A stretch of 64,000 bases of DNA. Origin: Vulcanimicrobiota bacterium (GTDB lineage: Bacteria; Vulcanimicrobiota; Xenobia; Xenobiales; JADMJV01). The stretch is taken from NCBI GenBank assembly GCA_017307785.1, contig JAFKGI010000003.1, positions 124,001 to 188,000 of the forward strand. Direction: 5' to 3'. The position numbers were made by a program, and so were the translations under genes. Positions 22,354-30,411 of this stretch are shown piece after piece. The stretch's first letter is position 1, and each line of letters begins with the position of its first letter. Under the pieces are notes generated by a model. It was not told where the DNA came from, did not search any database, and worked only from the letters and a program-made list of their open reading frames with translations.

Positions 22354-23793
22354 CTAAATGCCACAAGTGGCCTCGGTTAAATCGCCGGTCCCGAAGGAAA
22401 GAAAATCCACCTCTGCCGCCAGTTCGTGGGCCAGTAAACAGGCTCGCGGAATCTCCAGCATCGAGCCCAGTTCCGGCAGGCGAACGCCCTCCTGCCCGGC
22501 CACTTCTTGAAACCGCTGCCGGAAAATACGCAGCTCCGCGGCGTCACAGACTCCCGGCAGCATGACTTGAAGACGCATCGAATGGCCCGACCAGGCTCGC
22601 AGAATCGCGCGCATCTGAATCTCCATCAGTTTGGGGTAAAGCAAGCTCAGACGACCACAACGCAGGCCTTGCATCGGGTTCAACTCGAGTAGCCAGGTCG
22701 CCAGTTCACCAGCAAAGTAGTCTTCCGGCAAATCACTGGTCTCACGCCAGTGGCGCAACATCTGCGACAGAGGGGCGTCCAGCAAACGCAGATTGAAGGG
22801 GCCCACCGTCGTACTCAAAAGCTCGGATACATCTTGGGACAGCTCGAAAGTCAACTGGTCATAATCCGACGAGCGCTCCAGCTTCTCGTGACAAATCTGG
22901 CGCAGCACCTTCTGGAACAAAGGCAGCCGGTGGGAAATCTGAAAGAGCGACTCGATTCGGCACAGACCAACTCCCTGGGCTCCCAGTTGAGGCGCCAGCC
23001 GAGCTTCCTCCAGCGTTGCCACGTTGGCGCGAATTTCGACCTTCCGCAGTTCGTCGGCCCAATCCAGCAAAATCTTGGCATCGGCCGTCAACTCTCCACC
23101 TCGCAGCGGAAGGTCGCCCGCATAGACATACCCGGTGCTGGCGTCCATCGTCACCCACTGGCCCTCTTCGAGCTGTTCCTCCGCCACCAGCACACAAGGG
23201 CGCTCGGTGTGGCGTGCAGCCAGCGCCGGACCAGAGCGGACCAGTATCCCGTGGACTCGGTCGAGAGCGCCGCGTTGCGCGTAGGTGAGTCGTTCACAGA
23301 ACAAAATGGACGGTTCCAGCGAACCTTCCGCCTGGCGAAAGGAAAACACGATTCGCCCGGAAGCGACCCCGCCCATCAAAGACTCCCCGCGAAACAAAAA
23401 CTCGGCCGGAGGATCTTCCAGTCTTCCCATCAGCATTGAGCGCAGTTCGAAAGGCTCTACCCGAAGCAACGCTTGCTCGCGGGAAATGAGCCCTTCCGCG
23501 ACCAGAGCTACCGCAATCTTGCAGGCGGCCTGAGAGCTTCTCTCGAGCGGCTCGACGCTTCCCAGAACCAGCGCCCCGGCTTCGATGACGAAGTCCAGCA
23601 CCAGCGCATCCCCAAGCTGCCGCTCCTGCTCGACAGCCAGATGCTGAAGTTGGGCGGCCACCTCGGGGAAAGACTGCTGCAGAGCCAGAAAAGGCTGACG
23701 AACCGGAGTCTCCGGCGTGAATACCTCGGCCGAAGCTCGCTTCAGCCCCGTCTCCGGGTTGCGCGTGAAATAACGCCCCCAGGCCTGTCGCAC
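22354..23793 (-). CDS. PPDK/PEP-synthase-like protein, truncated and lacking the phospho-His
   Basis: 479 aa from GTG 23793, which overlaps the cardiolipin synthase TAG (TAGTG). It aligns with pyruvate phosphate dikinase from about residue 290: YFTRNPETG (end of the ATP-grasp half), central swivelling domain, then the PEP-binding TIM barrel with GLRCGRLSLLYPKLMEIQ and FLSFGTGDLTEATCG. The N-terminal ATP-binding part is absent. In the swivelling domain the family TSHAA phospho-His motif reads RSGPA, so His is replaced by Gly. The frame then hits TAG just before the active-site Cys region. It cannot be an ordinary PPDK: either a decaying copy or a pseudoenzyme. Confidence 0.75.
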   Translation of the reverse strand: MRQAWGRYFTRNPETGLKRASAEVFTPETPVRQPFLALQQSFPEVAAQLQHLAVEQERQLGDALVLDFVIEAGALVLGSVEPLERSSQAACKIAVALVAEGLISREQALLRVEPFELRSMLMGRLEDPPAEFLFRGESLMGGVASGRIVFSFRQAEGSLEPSILFCERLTYAQRGALDRVHGILVRSGPALAARHTERPCVLVAEEQLEEGQWVTMDASTGYVYAGDLPLRGGELTADAKILLDWADELRKVEIRANVATLEEARLAPQLGAQGVGLCRIESLFQISHRLPLFQKVLRQICHEKLERSSDYDQLTFELSQDVSELLSTTVGPFNLRLLDAPLSQMLRHWRETSDLPEDYFAGELATWLLELNPMQGLRCGRLSLLYPKLMEIQMRAILRAWSGHSMRLQVMLPGVCDAAELRIFRQRFQEVAGQEGVRLPELGSMLEIPRACLLAHELAAEVDFLSFGTGDLTEATCGI

Positions 23794-25253
23794 TAAAGGA
23801 TGTTCTCGAAAAGCCGGGCGAAGCGCACCGCGAAGCGAAACGGCAAACTGTTGGGACAATCTTCCGGCTTCATCCGCTCGCAACGCTCCAGATCCAGCTT
23901 GAGCATCTTCTCCACAGTCCTGGCGAAGCGCTCGCCGAAAACCACCAGGTTGCCTTCGAAATTGAGGTCCATGGACCGGGCGTCCATGTTGGAACTGCCC
24001 ACCCAGCACAGCTCGTCGTCGATGAGCATCACCTTCTGGTGGGTATAACCCGGTTTAAACCGATGGATTTGAATGCCGCAGCGCAAAGCCTCCGGCAGAT
24101 AGACAAAGGCAGCCAGATAAGCCAGCAAGATATCGCGCTTGAAAGGAATGATGATCTTGACTTCCACGCCGCGCAGGACCGCTGTCTCCAGGGCCGACAT
24201 CACCGGTGCCGTGGGCAGAAAATAAGGGGTAGCCAACCAGATTCGGCGTCGAGCGCTGTGAATCGAGTTGAGAAAGATGCCGGTGCCGGTGTCGGTCTGG
24301 TCGGCGGGTCCAGCAGCCACGTAAACGGCGGCATCGGGTCCATCCGGAACGGGCAGTGGCACCCAGTCGATCTCCGGGATCGTCTTGCCGCCCGAAGCCC
24401 AGTAGTAGTCTCGGCAGAAAACCGCCTGCACACCCTGGACGGCCGGACCGGTCAAGCTGACGTTGGTATCGCGCCACAGACCGTAAAACGGGCTGAGGCC
24501 AATCGTATCGTCGCCGATATTGATACCACCGACGTGAGCCAGCTGCCCGTCCACCACCAGAATCTTGCGGTGATTGCGGAAGTTGATCTGCAGACGGCCT
24601 TTGGTCCAACCACCCGGAGCAAAAGCCACCACCTCCACGCCCACGTCGCGCATTTCCTGAAAAAAGGCCCGACCGGTTCCGAGACAGCCGAACTCGTCGT
24701 AAACCAGATAGACTTTGACGCCCGCTCGGGCTCTCTCCATAAGAGCTTCGCGAAAGCGGTTGCCGATGCCGTCGTTGAGGATGATGAAATACTCGACCAG
24801 CACATACTTCTGCGCCCTGCCGATGGCTTTGAACATCTCGTCGTAGGCGGTCTCGCCATCGATCAGCAGGTCGACCTGATTGCCGTAAGTCAACGGGAAG
24901 TCAGCCAGGCGCTCATAACCGACGCGAGCCTGATCCAGGTCAGGGCGAAGCGGTTCCGCCGCGGATCCCACTTCACGGACCTGCTCGAGCCACTCGTCGC
25001 GGCGAGCCGCCTGGTGACGCTTGAAGCGCCGAACGTAGCCGGTGAACTTGTCTTTACCAAAGGCCCAGTAAGCCGGTATCGCTAGATAAGGACAGAAGAC
25101 CAGCGACAGCCCCCAGGCGATGGCCCCTTCGGAAGTACGGCACTTGAGGATGGCGTGCAGAGCGGAAAAGATTCCGATGGTGTGGGAAACGGTGGCCAGG
25201 ATGGCCCACCACATCAGCCATTGGCTGGGAGGAGCGGCGTGTATCATGGCCAC
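23793..25253 (-). CDS. Cardiolipin synthase (phospholipase D family)
   Basis: 486 aa. Two N-terminal membrane helices (WLMWWAILATVSHTIGIFS and a second around residue 45), then two HKD motifs: NHRKILVVDG...GGINIGDD and THQKVMLIDD...GSSNMDARS, the pair that forms the PLD active site. Length and layout match bacterial ClsA/YwnE-type enzymes that join two phosphatidylglycerols (or PG and another donor) into cardiolipin at the inner membrane. Its TAG overlaps the GTG of the PPDK-like gene. Confidence 0.92.
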   Translation of the reverse strand: MAMIHAAPPSQWLMWWAILATVSHTIGIFSALHAILKCRTSEGAIAWGLSLVFCPYLAIPAYWAFGKDKFTGYVRRFKRHQAARRDEWLEQVREVGSAAEPLRPDLDQARVGYERLADFPLTYGNQVDLLIDGETAYDEMFKAIGRAQKYVLVEYFIILNDGIGNRFREALMERARAGVKVYLVYDEFGCLGTGRAFFQEMRDVGVEVVAFAPGGWTKGRLQINFRNHRKILVVDGQLAHVGGINIGDDTIGLSPFYGLWRDTNVSLTGPAVQGVQAVFCRDYYWASGGKTIPEIDWVPLPVPDGPDAAVYVAAGPADQTDTGTGIFLNSIHSARRRIWLATPYFLPTAPVMSALETAVLRGVEVKIIIPFKRDILLAYLAAFVYLPEALRCGIQIHRFKPGYTHQKVMLIDDELCWVGSSNMDARSMDLNFEGNLVVFGERFARTVEKMLKLDLERCERMKPEDCPNSLPFRFAVRFARLFENIL

Positions 25254-25283
25254 CGCTTGGACAGGGGGCCGTAGCCCCCCTCT

Positions 25284-25694
25284 CTAGAGCTTGACGGCGC
25301 TGCCGCCGGTCTGCAGCTTGTAGTCGATATTGCCGGAAACGGTCAATTTCAAAATCATCCGGCGTTTGATCGTTACCGGCATGTCTTTGACACGCCGCTC
25401 GGCCGTGCCCTGCGCGGCCAGATTGTCGTATTTCAACTTGTTGAATTTGCTGTCGAGGAGGGTCCACTGGACAATTCCTCCGCCATCAGACTTGTCGAGC
25501 GGAGTCACATCCAGAGTCAGGCTCAGGGTGCCTTTGTTGACCTGGAAGGCGTAGTAGTAGGTCTTCTCGTCGCTCAGGCCACCGGAACTGTTGCCGTTGA
25601 TTGTAGCCGTCAGTGCGGTTGGTTTATCAGGATCCGTCGACTGCGCGAAGGCGGGCACGACGAGTAGTAACAACGCAAGTAACCATTTCATCAT
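25284..25694 (-). CDS. Small secreted beta-rich protein, unknown function
   Basis: 136 aa with a clear signal peptide (MMKWLLALLLLVVPAFAQ). The mature part is beta-rich: YYYAFQVNKGTLSLTLDVTPLD and IDYKLQTGGSAVKL look like the pre-peptidase C-terminal/carbohydrate-module type fold, though this is only a resemblance. Probably periplasmic or extracellular. Confidence 0.65.
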   Translation of the reverse strand: MMKWLLALLLLVVPAFAQSTDPDKPTALTATINGNSSGGLSDEKTYYYAFQVNKGTLSLTLDVTPLDKSDGGGIVQWTLLDSKFNKLKYDNLAAQGTAERRVKDMPVTIKRRMILKLTVSGNIDYKLQTGGSAVKL

Positions 25695-25708
25695 CTCTAT
25701 GCCTTCCC

Positions 25709-25747
25709 AAAAAGAAAACAGGCCCCTGCGCTAGACAGGAGCCTGTT
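25709..25747 (-). terminator. Rho-independent terminator of the DUF1328 gene
   Basis: On the minus strand AACAGGC-x-CCTG pairs across a 7-nt loop with CAGG-x-GCCTGTT, followed by TTCTTTTT. It lies 17 bp downstream of the DUF1328 stop. Confidence 0.85.
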
Positions 25748-25764
25748 AAGATCTATTGATTAGG

Positions 25765-25935
25765 TTAAGCTCGAGAGAATAGACCGCCGAAGAACAAAAG
25801 TCCCAGGATGGCTACAATCAAGAACACGCCCAGCAGGGTCTTACCAATTCCGGCCGACAAAGCGGCAACACCACCGAAGCCGAACATCCAGGCGACCATG
25901 GCGATGAGAAAAAACATAAGGGCTAAACGAAGCAT
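25765..25935 (-). CDS. DUF1328 (YtjA-like) small membrane protein
   Basis: 56 aa from ATG 25935; the frame is open for 16 more codons upstream but DUF1328 proteins begin exactly at MLR-(W/L)-AL. Two transmembrane helices: LALMFFLIAMVAWMFGFGGVA and GIGKTLLGVFLIVAILGLLFFG, typical for the family, which is often stress-induced. The leader contains GATTGGATGGAC, shared with the gene at 27601-27942. Confidence 0.85.
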   Translation of the reverse strand: MLRLALMFFLIAMVAWMFGFGGVAALSAGIGKTLLGVFLIVAILGLLFFGGLFSRA

Positions 25936-26057
25936 ATTTCCAGTCCATCCAATCTTGGTTGATTTCTTGCTCTTAGAATACAATCAGGCGCGGAAATGCT
26001 GCAGTGGAGAGGATACCCAAGCGCCGGGACCAAGATCCTCGGCCGACGGGACAGGAA

Positions 26058-26594
26058 CTAAAAACTATAAGGATTTCCGCGTCCGGCCGGGGCGGCGGCA
26101 GGCCTGGGCCGCGAGGGAACTCCGTAGTTCTGAATGGCCACTCGCAGATTGACGGTTCGGGCACGAAAGCGGATCGAGCTGAAGAATTGGTCCACCTCCG
26201 GATGTTTCTTATCGTCGTGAACACAGGCGCGGAATTCGTAGCAGCGGCCGTAGAGCACGTAGAACTGGCTGATAGTCCGGTCGGACGGCGACAAAGACTC
26301 AAAGATCTGCAGTCCATTCCGATGAGACTGAGTCACATAGCTGGTGGCGGACCCACGCGAACGACTTTGCTCCTGCAGGTTGGCCAGGAAGGCGGTGGCT
26401 TGTCCGGGTGAAGTGGGCCAACTCAGCATGTAAAGCTGCAAATCGGGCCGCACATAGCTGACGGCCTGCTGACCATTGCGAAAAGCACCGGGGAAGTTGA
26501 CCTGGCAGCTGCCGTCTCGGTAGGTCACAGGCTTGGCGGCAACCGTCACGGTCAAGAGCGAAACGAGGACAGCAGGCTTGAGCATGCTCTCCAA
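26058..26594 (-). CDS. Secreted protein of unknown function
   Basis: 178 aa (175 aa from the inner Met 4). Signal peptide ends near TVAAK. The mature region looks like a mixed alpha/beta domain (VNFPGAFRNGQQAV, FYVLYGRCYEFRACVHDDKKHPEVDQFFSSIRF), similar in layout to secreted proteins that begin with a Tyr/Phe-rich strand and end in a VDxFFxSxR helix. Two Cys could pair. The C-terminal 30 residues are Pro/Arg/Gly-rich. Divergent from the metacaspase gene (48 bp). Confidence 0.65.
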   Translation of the reverse strand: MESMLKPAVLVSLLTVTVAAKPVTYRDGSCQVNFPGAFRNGQQAVSYVRPDLQLYMLSWPTSPGQATAFLANLQEQSRSRGSATSYVTQSHRNGLQIFESLSPSDRTISQFYVLYGRCYEFRACVHDDKKHPEVDQFFSSIRFRARTVNLRVAIQNYGVPSRPRPAAAPAGRGNPYSF

Positions 26595-26642
26595 TTCTGG
26601 GAGCCAGGAAGTTTACCTGGCCCCGGGAGCGAACGGCGCTCC

Positions 26643-27569
26643 ATGCGCATACTGATCTCGCTTTTGTTCTTGCTTCTTCCCTCGCTGGCGACCGCTCAAC
26701 AACTGGCCGCCTCCTTCGATCCACGCCGAACCTGGGTTCTGGCCATCGGACTGCTGGAGTGGAAAGACGCTGAAACCTGGGCCCCATTCTCCAAATTGAA
26801 TCGTCGTGACACGCAAATCGTCAAAGCCTTTGGCAAATTGGGAGTCCCCGCCGGTCAGTTGATCCTGCTTCAGGACAAAGCGGCCACTGCCAAAGCCGTG
26901 CGCGCCACAGTCAAGTCCACTCTGGCCAGAACGCGCCCTGGCGACACCCTGGTCTTCTACTATGCCGGTCACGGCTACCACGATGGCAGCGCTTTCTATA
27001 TGGTTCCCTACGACGGCTATGAAACCGACACTCTGTTCAGCCAGAAGCAACTGACCTCCGACCTGGAAACGCTCTTCCGAGGGCAGCGCGTGCTGTTGGT
27101 GGCAGACTGCTGCCACTCCGGCGCTCTGGCCAACTGGGTCAAACGAGGACCTCACAAGAAAGACTACGCCGCCCTCACCTCCTCCAAAGCCAGTGAGTCG
27201 AGCACCGGCAACTGGACTTTCTCCGATTGCTTCCTGGACGCTCTACGCGGCGAGATCTATCTGGACGCCAACCACGACGGAGTGCTTTCGCTGGCCGAGG
27301 TAGGCACCGAGTTGGGCCGACAGATGAACTTCGTCGACCATCAGAAAGCCCGCACTCAGTACTCGGCCAACTTTCGTGGTAAAACCGAGTTCGTCCGAGC
27401 CAACGGAGTCAAGCGCAAAGGAGAAGGGGAACTGGTGCGCGTCAAGGCCGAGGGTTCCATCTGGCCGGCTCGAGTCGTCGAGCGCAGCAACAAGGGCATC
27501 CTCGTCCACTGGCTCGGCAACTACGAAAACTACCAAGACACCTGGGTAACGGCCAAGCAGATCCAATAG
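26643..27569 (+). CDS. Secreted metacaspase-like (C14) peptidase with EF-hand loop and C-terminal Tudor/chromo-barrel-like domain
   Basis: 308 aa. Signal peptide (MRILISLLFLLLPSLATAQ). Caspase-fold domain with catalytic His110 in YYAGHG and Cys157 in DCCHSG, the metacaspase dyad. Residues 208-219 read DANHDGVLSLAE, a canonical EF-hand loop, in the place where calcium controls many metacaspases. The last 45 residues (IWPARVVERSNKGILVHWLGNYENYQDTWV) resemble a Tudor-knot or agenet barrel. Expected specificity is Arg/Lys at P1. The signal peptide means it acts outside the cytoplasm. A terminator follows directly. Confidence 0.85.
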   Translation: MRILISLLFLLLPSLATAQQLAASFDPRRTWVLAIGLLEWKDAETWAPFSKLNRRDTQIVKAFGKLGVPAGQLILLQDKAATAKAVRATVKSTLARTRPGDTLVFYYAGHGYHDGSAFYMVPYDGYETDTLFSQKQLTSDLETLFRGQRVLLVADCCHSGALANWVKRGPHKKDYAALTSSKASESSTGNWTFSDCFLDALRGEIYLDANHDGVLSLAEVGTELGRQMNFVDHQKARTQYSANFRGKTEFVRANGVKRKGEGELVRVKAEGSIWPARVVERSNKGILVHWLGNYENYQDTWVTAKQIQ

Positions 27570-27570
27570 A

Positions 27571-27600
27571 AAAAGCCGCCCTTGCGGGCGGCTTTTCAAG
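27571..27600. terminator. Bidirectional terminator between convergent genes
   Basis: AAAAGCCGCCC-TTGC-GGGCGGCTTTT: a 7-bp GC stem with A/T tails on both sides, directly between the metacaspase stop and the stop of the convergent gene. Confidence 0.92.
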
Positions 27601-27942
27601 TTACTTGGCGTCCAGGTTCTGCACCGGCAGACCGGGCTCGTGGTCCCAGCGCAGCAGATAAGCCTTGGAAATGTCGTCGCGGTCGGACTTGTAGCCCTTC
27701 AGCTCGACGCCGTTGAGGGTCAACTCACGCTCGCTGTCGCGCACCTCGTGCAGCGCGTCGCGGGCGCGGTCCCAATCCTTGGCGGCAACCGCATCCTTGT
27801 ATTCGCGCTCGTGCTCGGCCAGTTCGTGGCGGAGCTCCTGGCGGCGGGCCAGCAGGTCGTCGACCTTCTCGGCGTGAGCGGCGGTGACCATCGGCAGGGC
27901 CATCAAAGCGGCCAGCAGCATCGGCTTGAGTGCGTTCTTCAT
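27601..27942 (-). CDS. Small exported coiled-coil protein
   Basis: 113 aa from ATG 27942 (upstream Met at 27984 lies before the natural signal peptide). Signal peptide MKNALKPMLLAALMALPMVTAAHA-E, then a charged coiled-coil (LLARRQELRHELAEHEREYKDA) and a second helical segment. No family recognised. Probably periplasmic. Its leader shares GATTGGATGGAC with the DUF1328 gene. Confidence 0.7.
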   Translation of the reverse strand: MKNALKPMLLAALMALPMVTAAHAEKVDDLLARRQELRHELAEHEREYKDAVAAKDWDRARDALHEVRDSERELTLNGVELKGYKSDRDDISKAYLLRWDHEPGLPVQNLDAK

Positions 27943-28061
27943 CTTCTTCGTCCATCCAATCTCGTGTGGGGTGTGTCTCGACAATATCAGGGCCCGGCCG
28001 CTCGGGGATGGGACTTGAATAATCTGCGGGAAGGTTTGAGGTCCTGCCCGAACGGGGGCGG

Positions 28062-28970
28062 ATGTCTGAACGACCCAGCGGCATTTTTTCCGACGTGCAT
28101 TTTGAGGAGGGCAAAGTCCGCGCCACTCTCCTGCACGACCCCAGCGTGGAAGGCCTGGATACCGCCATCTACATGGATGGCTCCGGCAGCATGCTGGACG
28201 AGTATGGCGAGCCCCACCTCCTGAATAAACTTTGGTGCTGGCTCACCCGCCAAACCGCCCAGCGCGGCACCAACCAGGTGGACCCGCAGATCAAACGGAT
28301 GCTCCAATACCTGGCCAGCAAAGACCGCAACGGCCGCCTGAAAGTGGCCTACTGGGCCTGCGGCGACGGCCGTCTGGTCGAATCTATCGGCGAACTCACG
28401 GCCGCTGACGTGGAGACCCATCAATTCAACGGGCCTAAAGAATTTGGTTCGGGCACCTACCTGGAACCATGCCTGGCCGACTTTGCCGAATACATGCGCG
28501 AGCAGACTCGTCAGGGCTCGCAGCGTGGCTGCGCCATCATTGTGACCGACGGACAACTCAGCGATGTGGATAAAGTCAAAGCTCGCAACGAAGAAATTGC
28601 CGCCGAGATCAAAAAAGGAACCCTGCCGCCGCTCAACTTCGTCTTTGTGGGCGTGGGTAAGGGCGTCAACGAAGAAGAGATGGAAGACATCGCCCACGAG
28701 GAATACGGCGGCCTTGAGCACATGTGGTGCCATCGCATCGCCGAGGAAATGTCGGATCTGGCGCAGATGGTAGCCGTACTGGTGGACGAAAGCATGAGTA
28801 TCGCTTCCTCCGGCCGTCTACTGGACGAGAGCGGTAACGTGCGGGCCGTTTATGAGGGTCGAATTCCGGCCGTGCTGGAGTTCACGGTGCCGACGGGCAG
28901 CCGCAAATTCGCTCTAGAAATCAATGGGACCTTATATGAGCAAGTCATTCCTGAAGACGATCATCACTAG
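28062..28970 (+). CDS. von Willebrand factor A (vWA) domain protein
   Basis: 302 aa, no signal peptide. A complete MIDAS: DGSGSM (DxSxS), Thr in GSGTYLEP, and Asp in IIVTDGQLSD, so a metal-dependent interaction domain of the TerY/TerF-like cytosolic type. A C-terminal 60-residue beta-rich piece (VRAVYEGRIPAVLEFTVPTG) follows. Preceded by a GGGGGCGG SD-like run. The last 35 bp overlap the beta-lactamase-like gene. Partner unknown; a scaffold or chaperone role is typical of the fold. Confidence 0.82.
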   Translation: MSERPSGIFSDVHFEEGKVRATLLHDPSVEGLDTAIYMDGSGSMLDEYGEPHLLNKLWCWLTRQTAQRGTNQVDPQIKRMLQYLASKDRNGRLKVAYWACGDGRLVESIGELTAADVETHQFNGPKEFGSGTYLEPCLADFAEYMREQTRQGSQRGCAIIVTDGQLSDVDKVKARNEEIAAEIKKGTLPPLNFVFVGVGKGVNEEEMEDIAHEEYGGLEHMWCHRIAEEMSDLAQMVAVLVDESMSIASSGRLLDESGNVRAVYEGRIPAVLEFTVPTGSRKFALEINGTLYEQVIPEDDHH

Positions 28971-29688
28971 CCTGTGCCTGCTGGCCTCCGTGGCCAGCGC
29001 CGATGTGCTGGGCGGACGCAAAGGCTGCTTTCTCCTCATCGACCTGAAAGACGACCGAGTGGTCGAGCAGGCCGGCACAGACAAACGCCTGCCGCCCTGC
29101 TCCACCTTCAAAGTGGCCGCCGCGGTCATGGGCTTTGACACCAAGATTCTGACCAAGGAGCGCGTCTTTCACTGGAACGGGGTCAAAGATACACGCCCGG
29201 AGGTGAATCAGGATCAGACGGCTGCCACCTGGATGGAACGTTCGGTCATCTGGGTGACTCAGGTTTTGACTCAAGAGCTGGGGATGAAAAAGGTCAAAGC
29301 CTACCTGGCCAAATTCCACTACGGCAATCAGGATTTTTCCGGCGGGCTGACCAAAGCCTGGCTGACCAGCAGCTTGCTGCTGGACTCGCACGAACAGGCC
29401 CGCTTTATGTCCGCTCTGTGGCGCGAAAAGCTGCCCGTCTCTGCGCAGGCGCAAAAGCAGACCAAAGAAATACTGGTGGTGCAAACCTCGGGTAAGTCCA
29501 GGTTGTCGGGGAAAACCGGTAGCGGCACCTGGGAGGGCACCGATCTGGGACGTTACGTGGGTGTGCTCCAGTGCCCCCAGGGCGAATACCTGGTAGTGCT
29601 GGATTTCCAGGGCGCCTGCAAAGGCCCGGGCGGTATGGTGGCCCGCCAAATGGCGATGGACCATCTCCACCAGAAGGGGATGTGGTGA
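28936..29688 (+). CDS. Class D (OXA-type) beta-lactamase / penicillin-binding domain protein
   Basis: 250 aa. Signal peptide MSKSFLKTIITSLCLLASVASA-D. All three class D motifs occur in order: STFK (Ser nucleophile and Lys that can be carbamylated), YGN, and KTG in LSGKTGSG. Length (about 228 mature) is near the OXA norm. The start is ATG 28936 with GGGA upstream; an ATG at 28924 is less well placed. It would act in the periplasm on beta-lactams or be a peptidoglycan-related homologue. The 35-bp overlap with the vWA gene makes co-translation likely. Confidence 0.88.
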   Translation: MSKSFLKTIITSLCLLASVASADVLGGRKGCFLLIDLKDDRVVEQAGTDKRLPPCSTFKVAAAVMGFDTKILTKERVFHWNGVKDTRPEVNQDQTAATWMERSVIWVTQVLTQELGMKKVKAYLAKFHYGNQDFSGGLTKAWLTSSLLLDSHEQARFMSALWREKLPVSAQAQKQTKEILVVQTSGKSRLSGKTGSGTWEGTDLGRYVGVLQCPQGEYLVVLDFQGACKGPGGMVARQMAMDHLHQKGMW

Positions 29689-29757
29689 CTTTTGTCAGAA
29701 GATGTCATGCCGGGACGTCTCAGCCACGATAGATTGTCCCAGGAGGCTTTGCTATTG

Positions 29758-30411
29758 ATGAAACCGTTTTTAGGAATGTGCCTGCTGCTGGCTCTGGCCA
29801 CCTCGGCCGGTGCCGATGAACAGACCGAGAAGATCTTCTCGCGGGCGCGCGCCCTCAATCCCGGACTGCAAGACTTTTCGGCCGAGCTCGACATTCAGAT
29901 GCAGGCCGACATGGGGCCCATCCACTATAAGCCCAAGTTGCAGGGCAAGTATTATTTCAAGCAGGCCGACAAGCACAAGATCGAACTAAACGGCGGCCCC
30001 AAAGAGATTCGCAAGTATCCCGCCATCTTCGGCTTCCAGTTTCCCCAGATGGAGCGCTTCGATTCAACCATGGTCGAAGAATCGGTCTATAAAGGGCGGC
30101 CGGTCTTTCACTGCCGGCTGGTGCCCAAATGGACCGGCGACAATATTAAGCAGGTCGACTATCTGATCGACAAAGAGCGCTACACGGTGGCCCAGGCCTC
30201 AACCGGTTATCGCAATGAGGGCAATTTGACTCTGGACTTTGAGTACACCAAAGTCGGCAATTTTACCGTCTTCGAGAGTCTCAAGGCCAACGCCGACTTC
30301 CCCTCGATGTCGGCCTCGGCCAATGGCGAAGCCAAATACAGCCACTACAGCTTCAATCAGAATCTGCCCAACTCGCTGTTCAACAAAGACAAACGCGTCA
30401 GCTCCCGCTGA
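29758..30411 (+). CDS. LolA-like / outer-membrane lipoprotein-sorting-type periplasmic protein
   Basis: 217 aa from ATG 29758, behind an AGGAGG SD at about 29740. Signal peptide ends at TSAGA-D. The mature chain shows the LolA/LolB half-barrel pattern: LQDFSAELDIQMQ, LQGKYYFKQADKHKIEL, VDYLIDKERYTVAQAS, and TLDFEYTKVGNFTVFES. Related DUF4292/LolA-like proteins carry lipids or lipoproteins through the periplasm. No LolCDE genes nearby. The ORF ends 14 bp inside the convergent TPR gene. Confidence 0.75.
   Translation: MKPFLGMCLLLALATSAGADEQTEKIFSRARALNPGLQDFSAELDIQMQADMGPIHYKPKLQGKYYFKQADKHKIELNGGPKEIRKYPAIFGFQFPQMERFDSTMVEESVYKGRPVFHCRLVPKWTGDNIKQVDYLIDKERYTVAQASTGYRNEGNLTLDFEYTKVGNFTVFESLKANADFPSMSASANGEAKYSHYSFNQNLPNSLFNKDKRVSSR

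Noticed and set aside
18177..29688. Tellurite-resistance cluster (TerB-like plus vWA/TerY-like)
   Set aside because: The two genes are 10 kb apart and no TerC, TerD or TerZ homologue is present.
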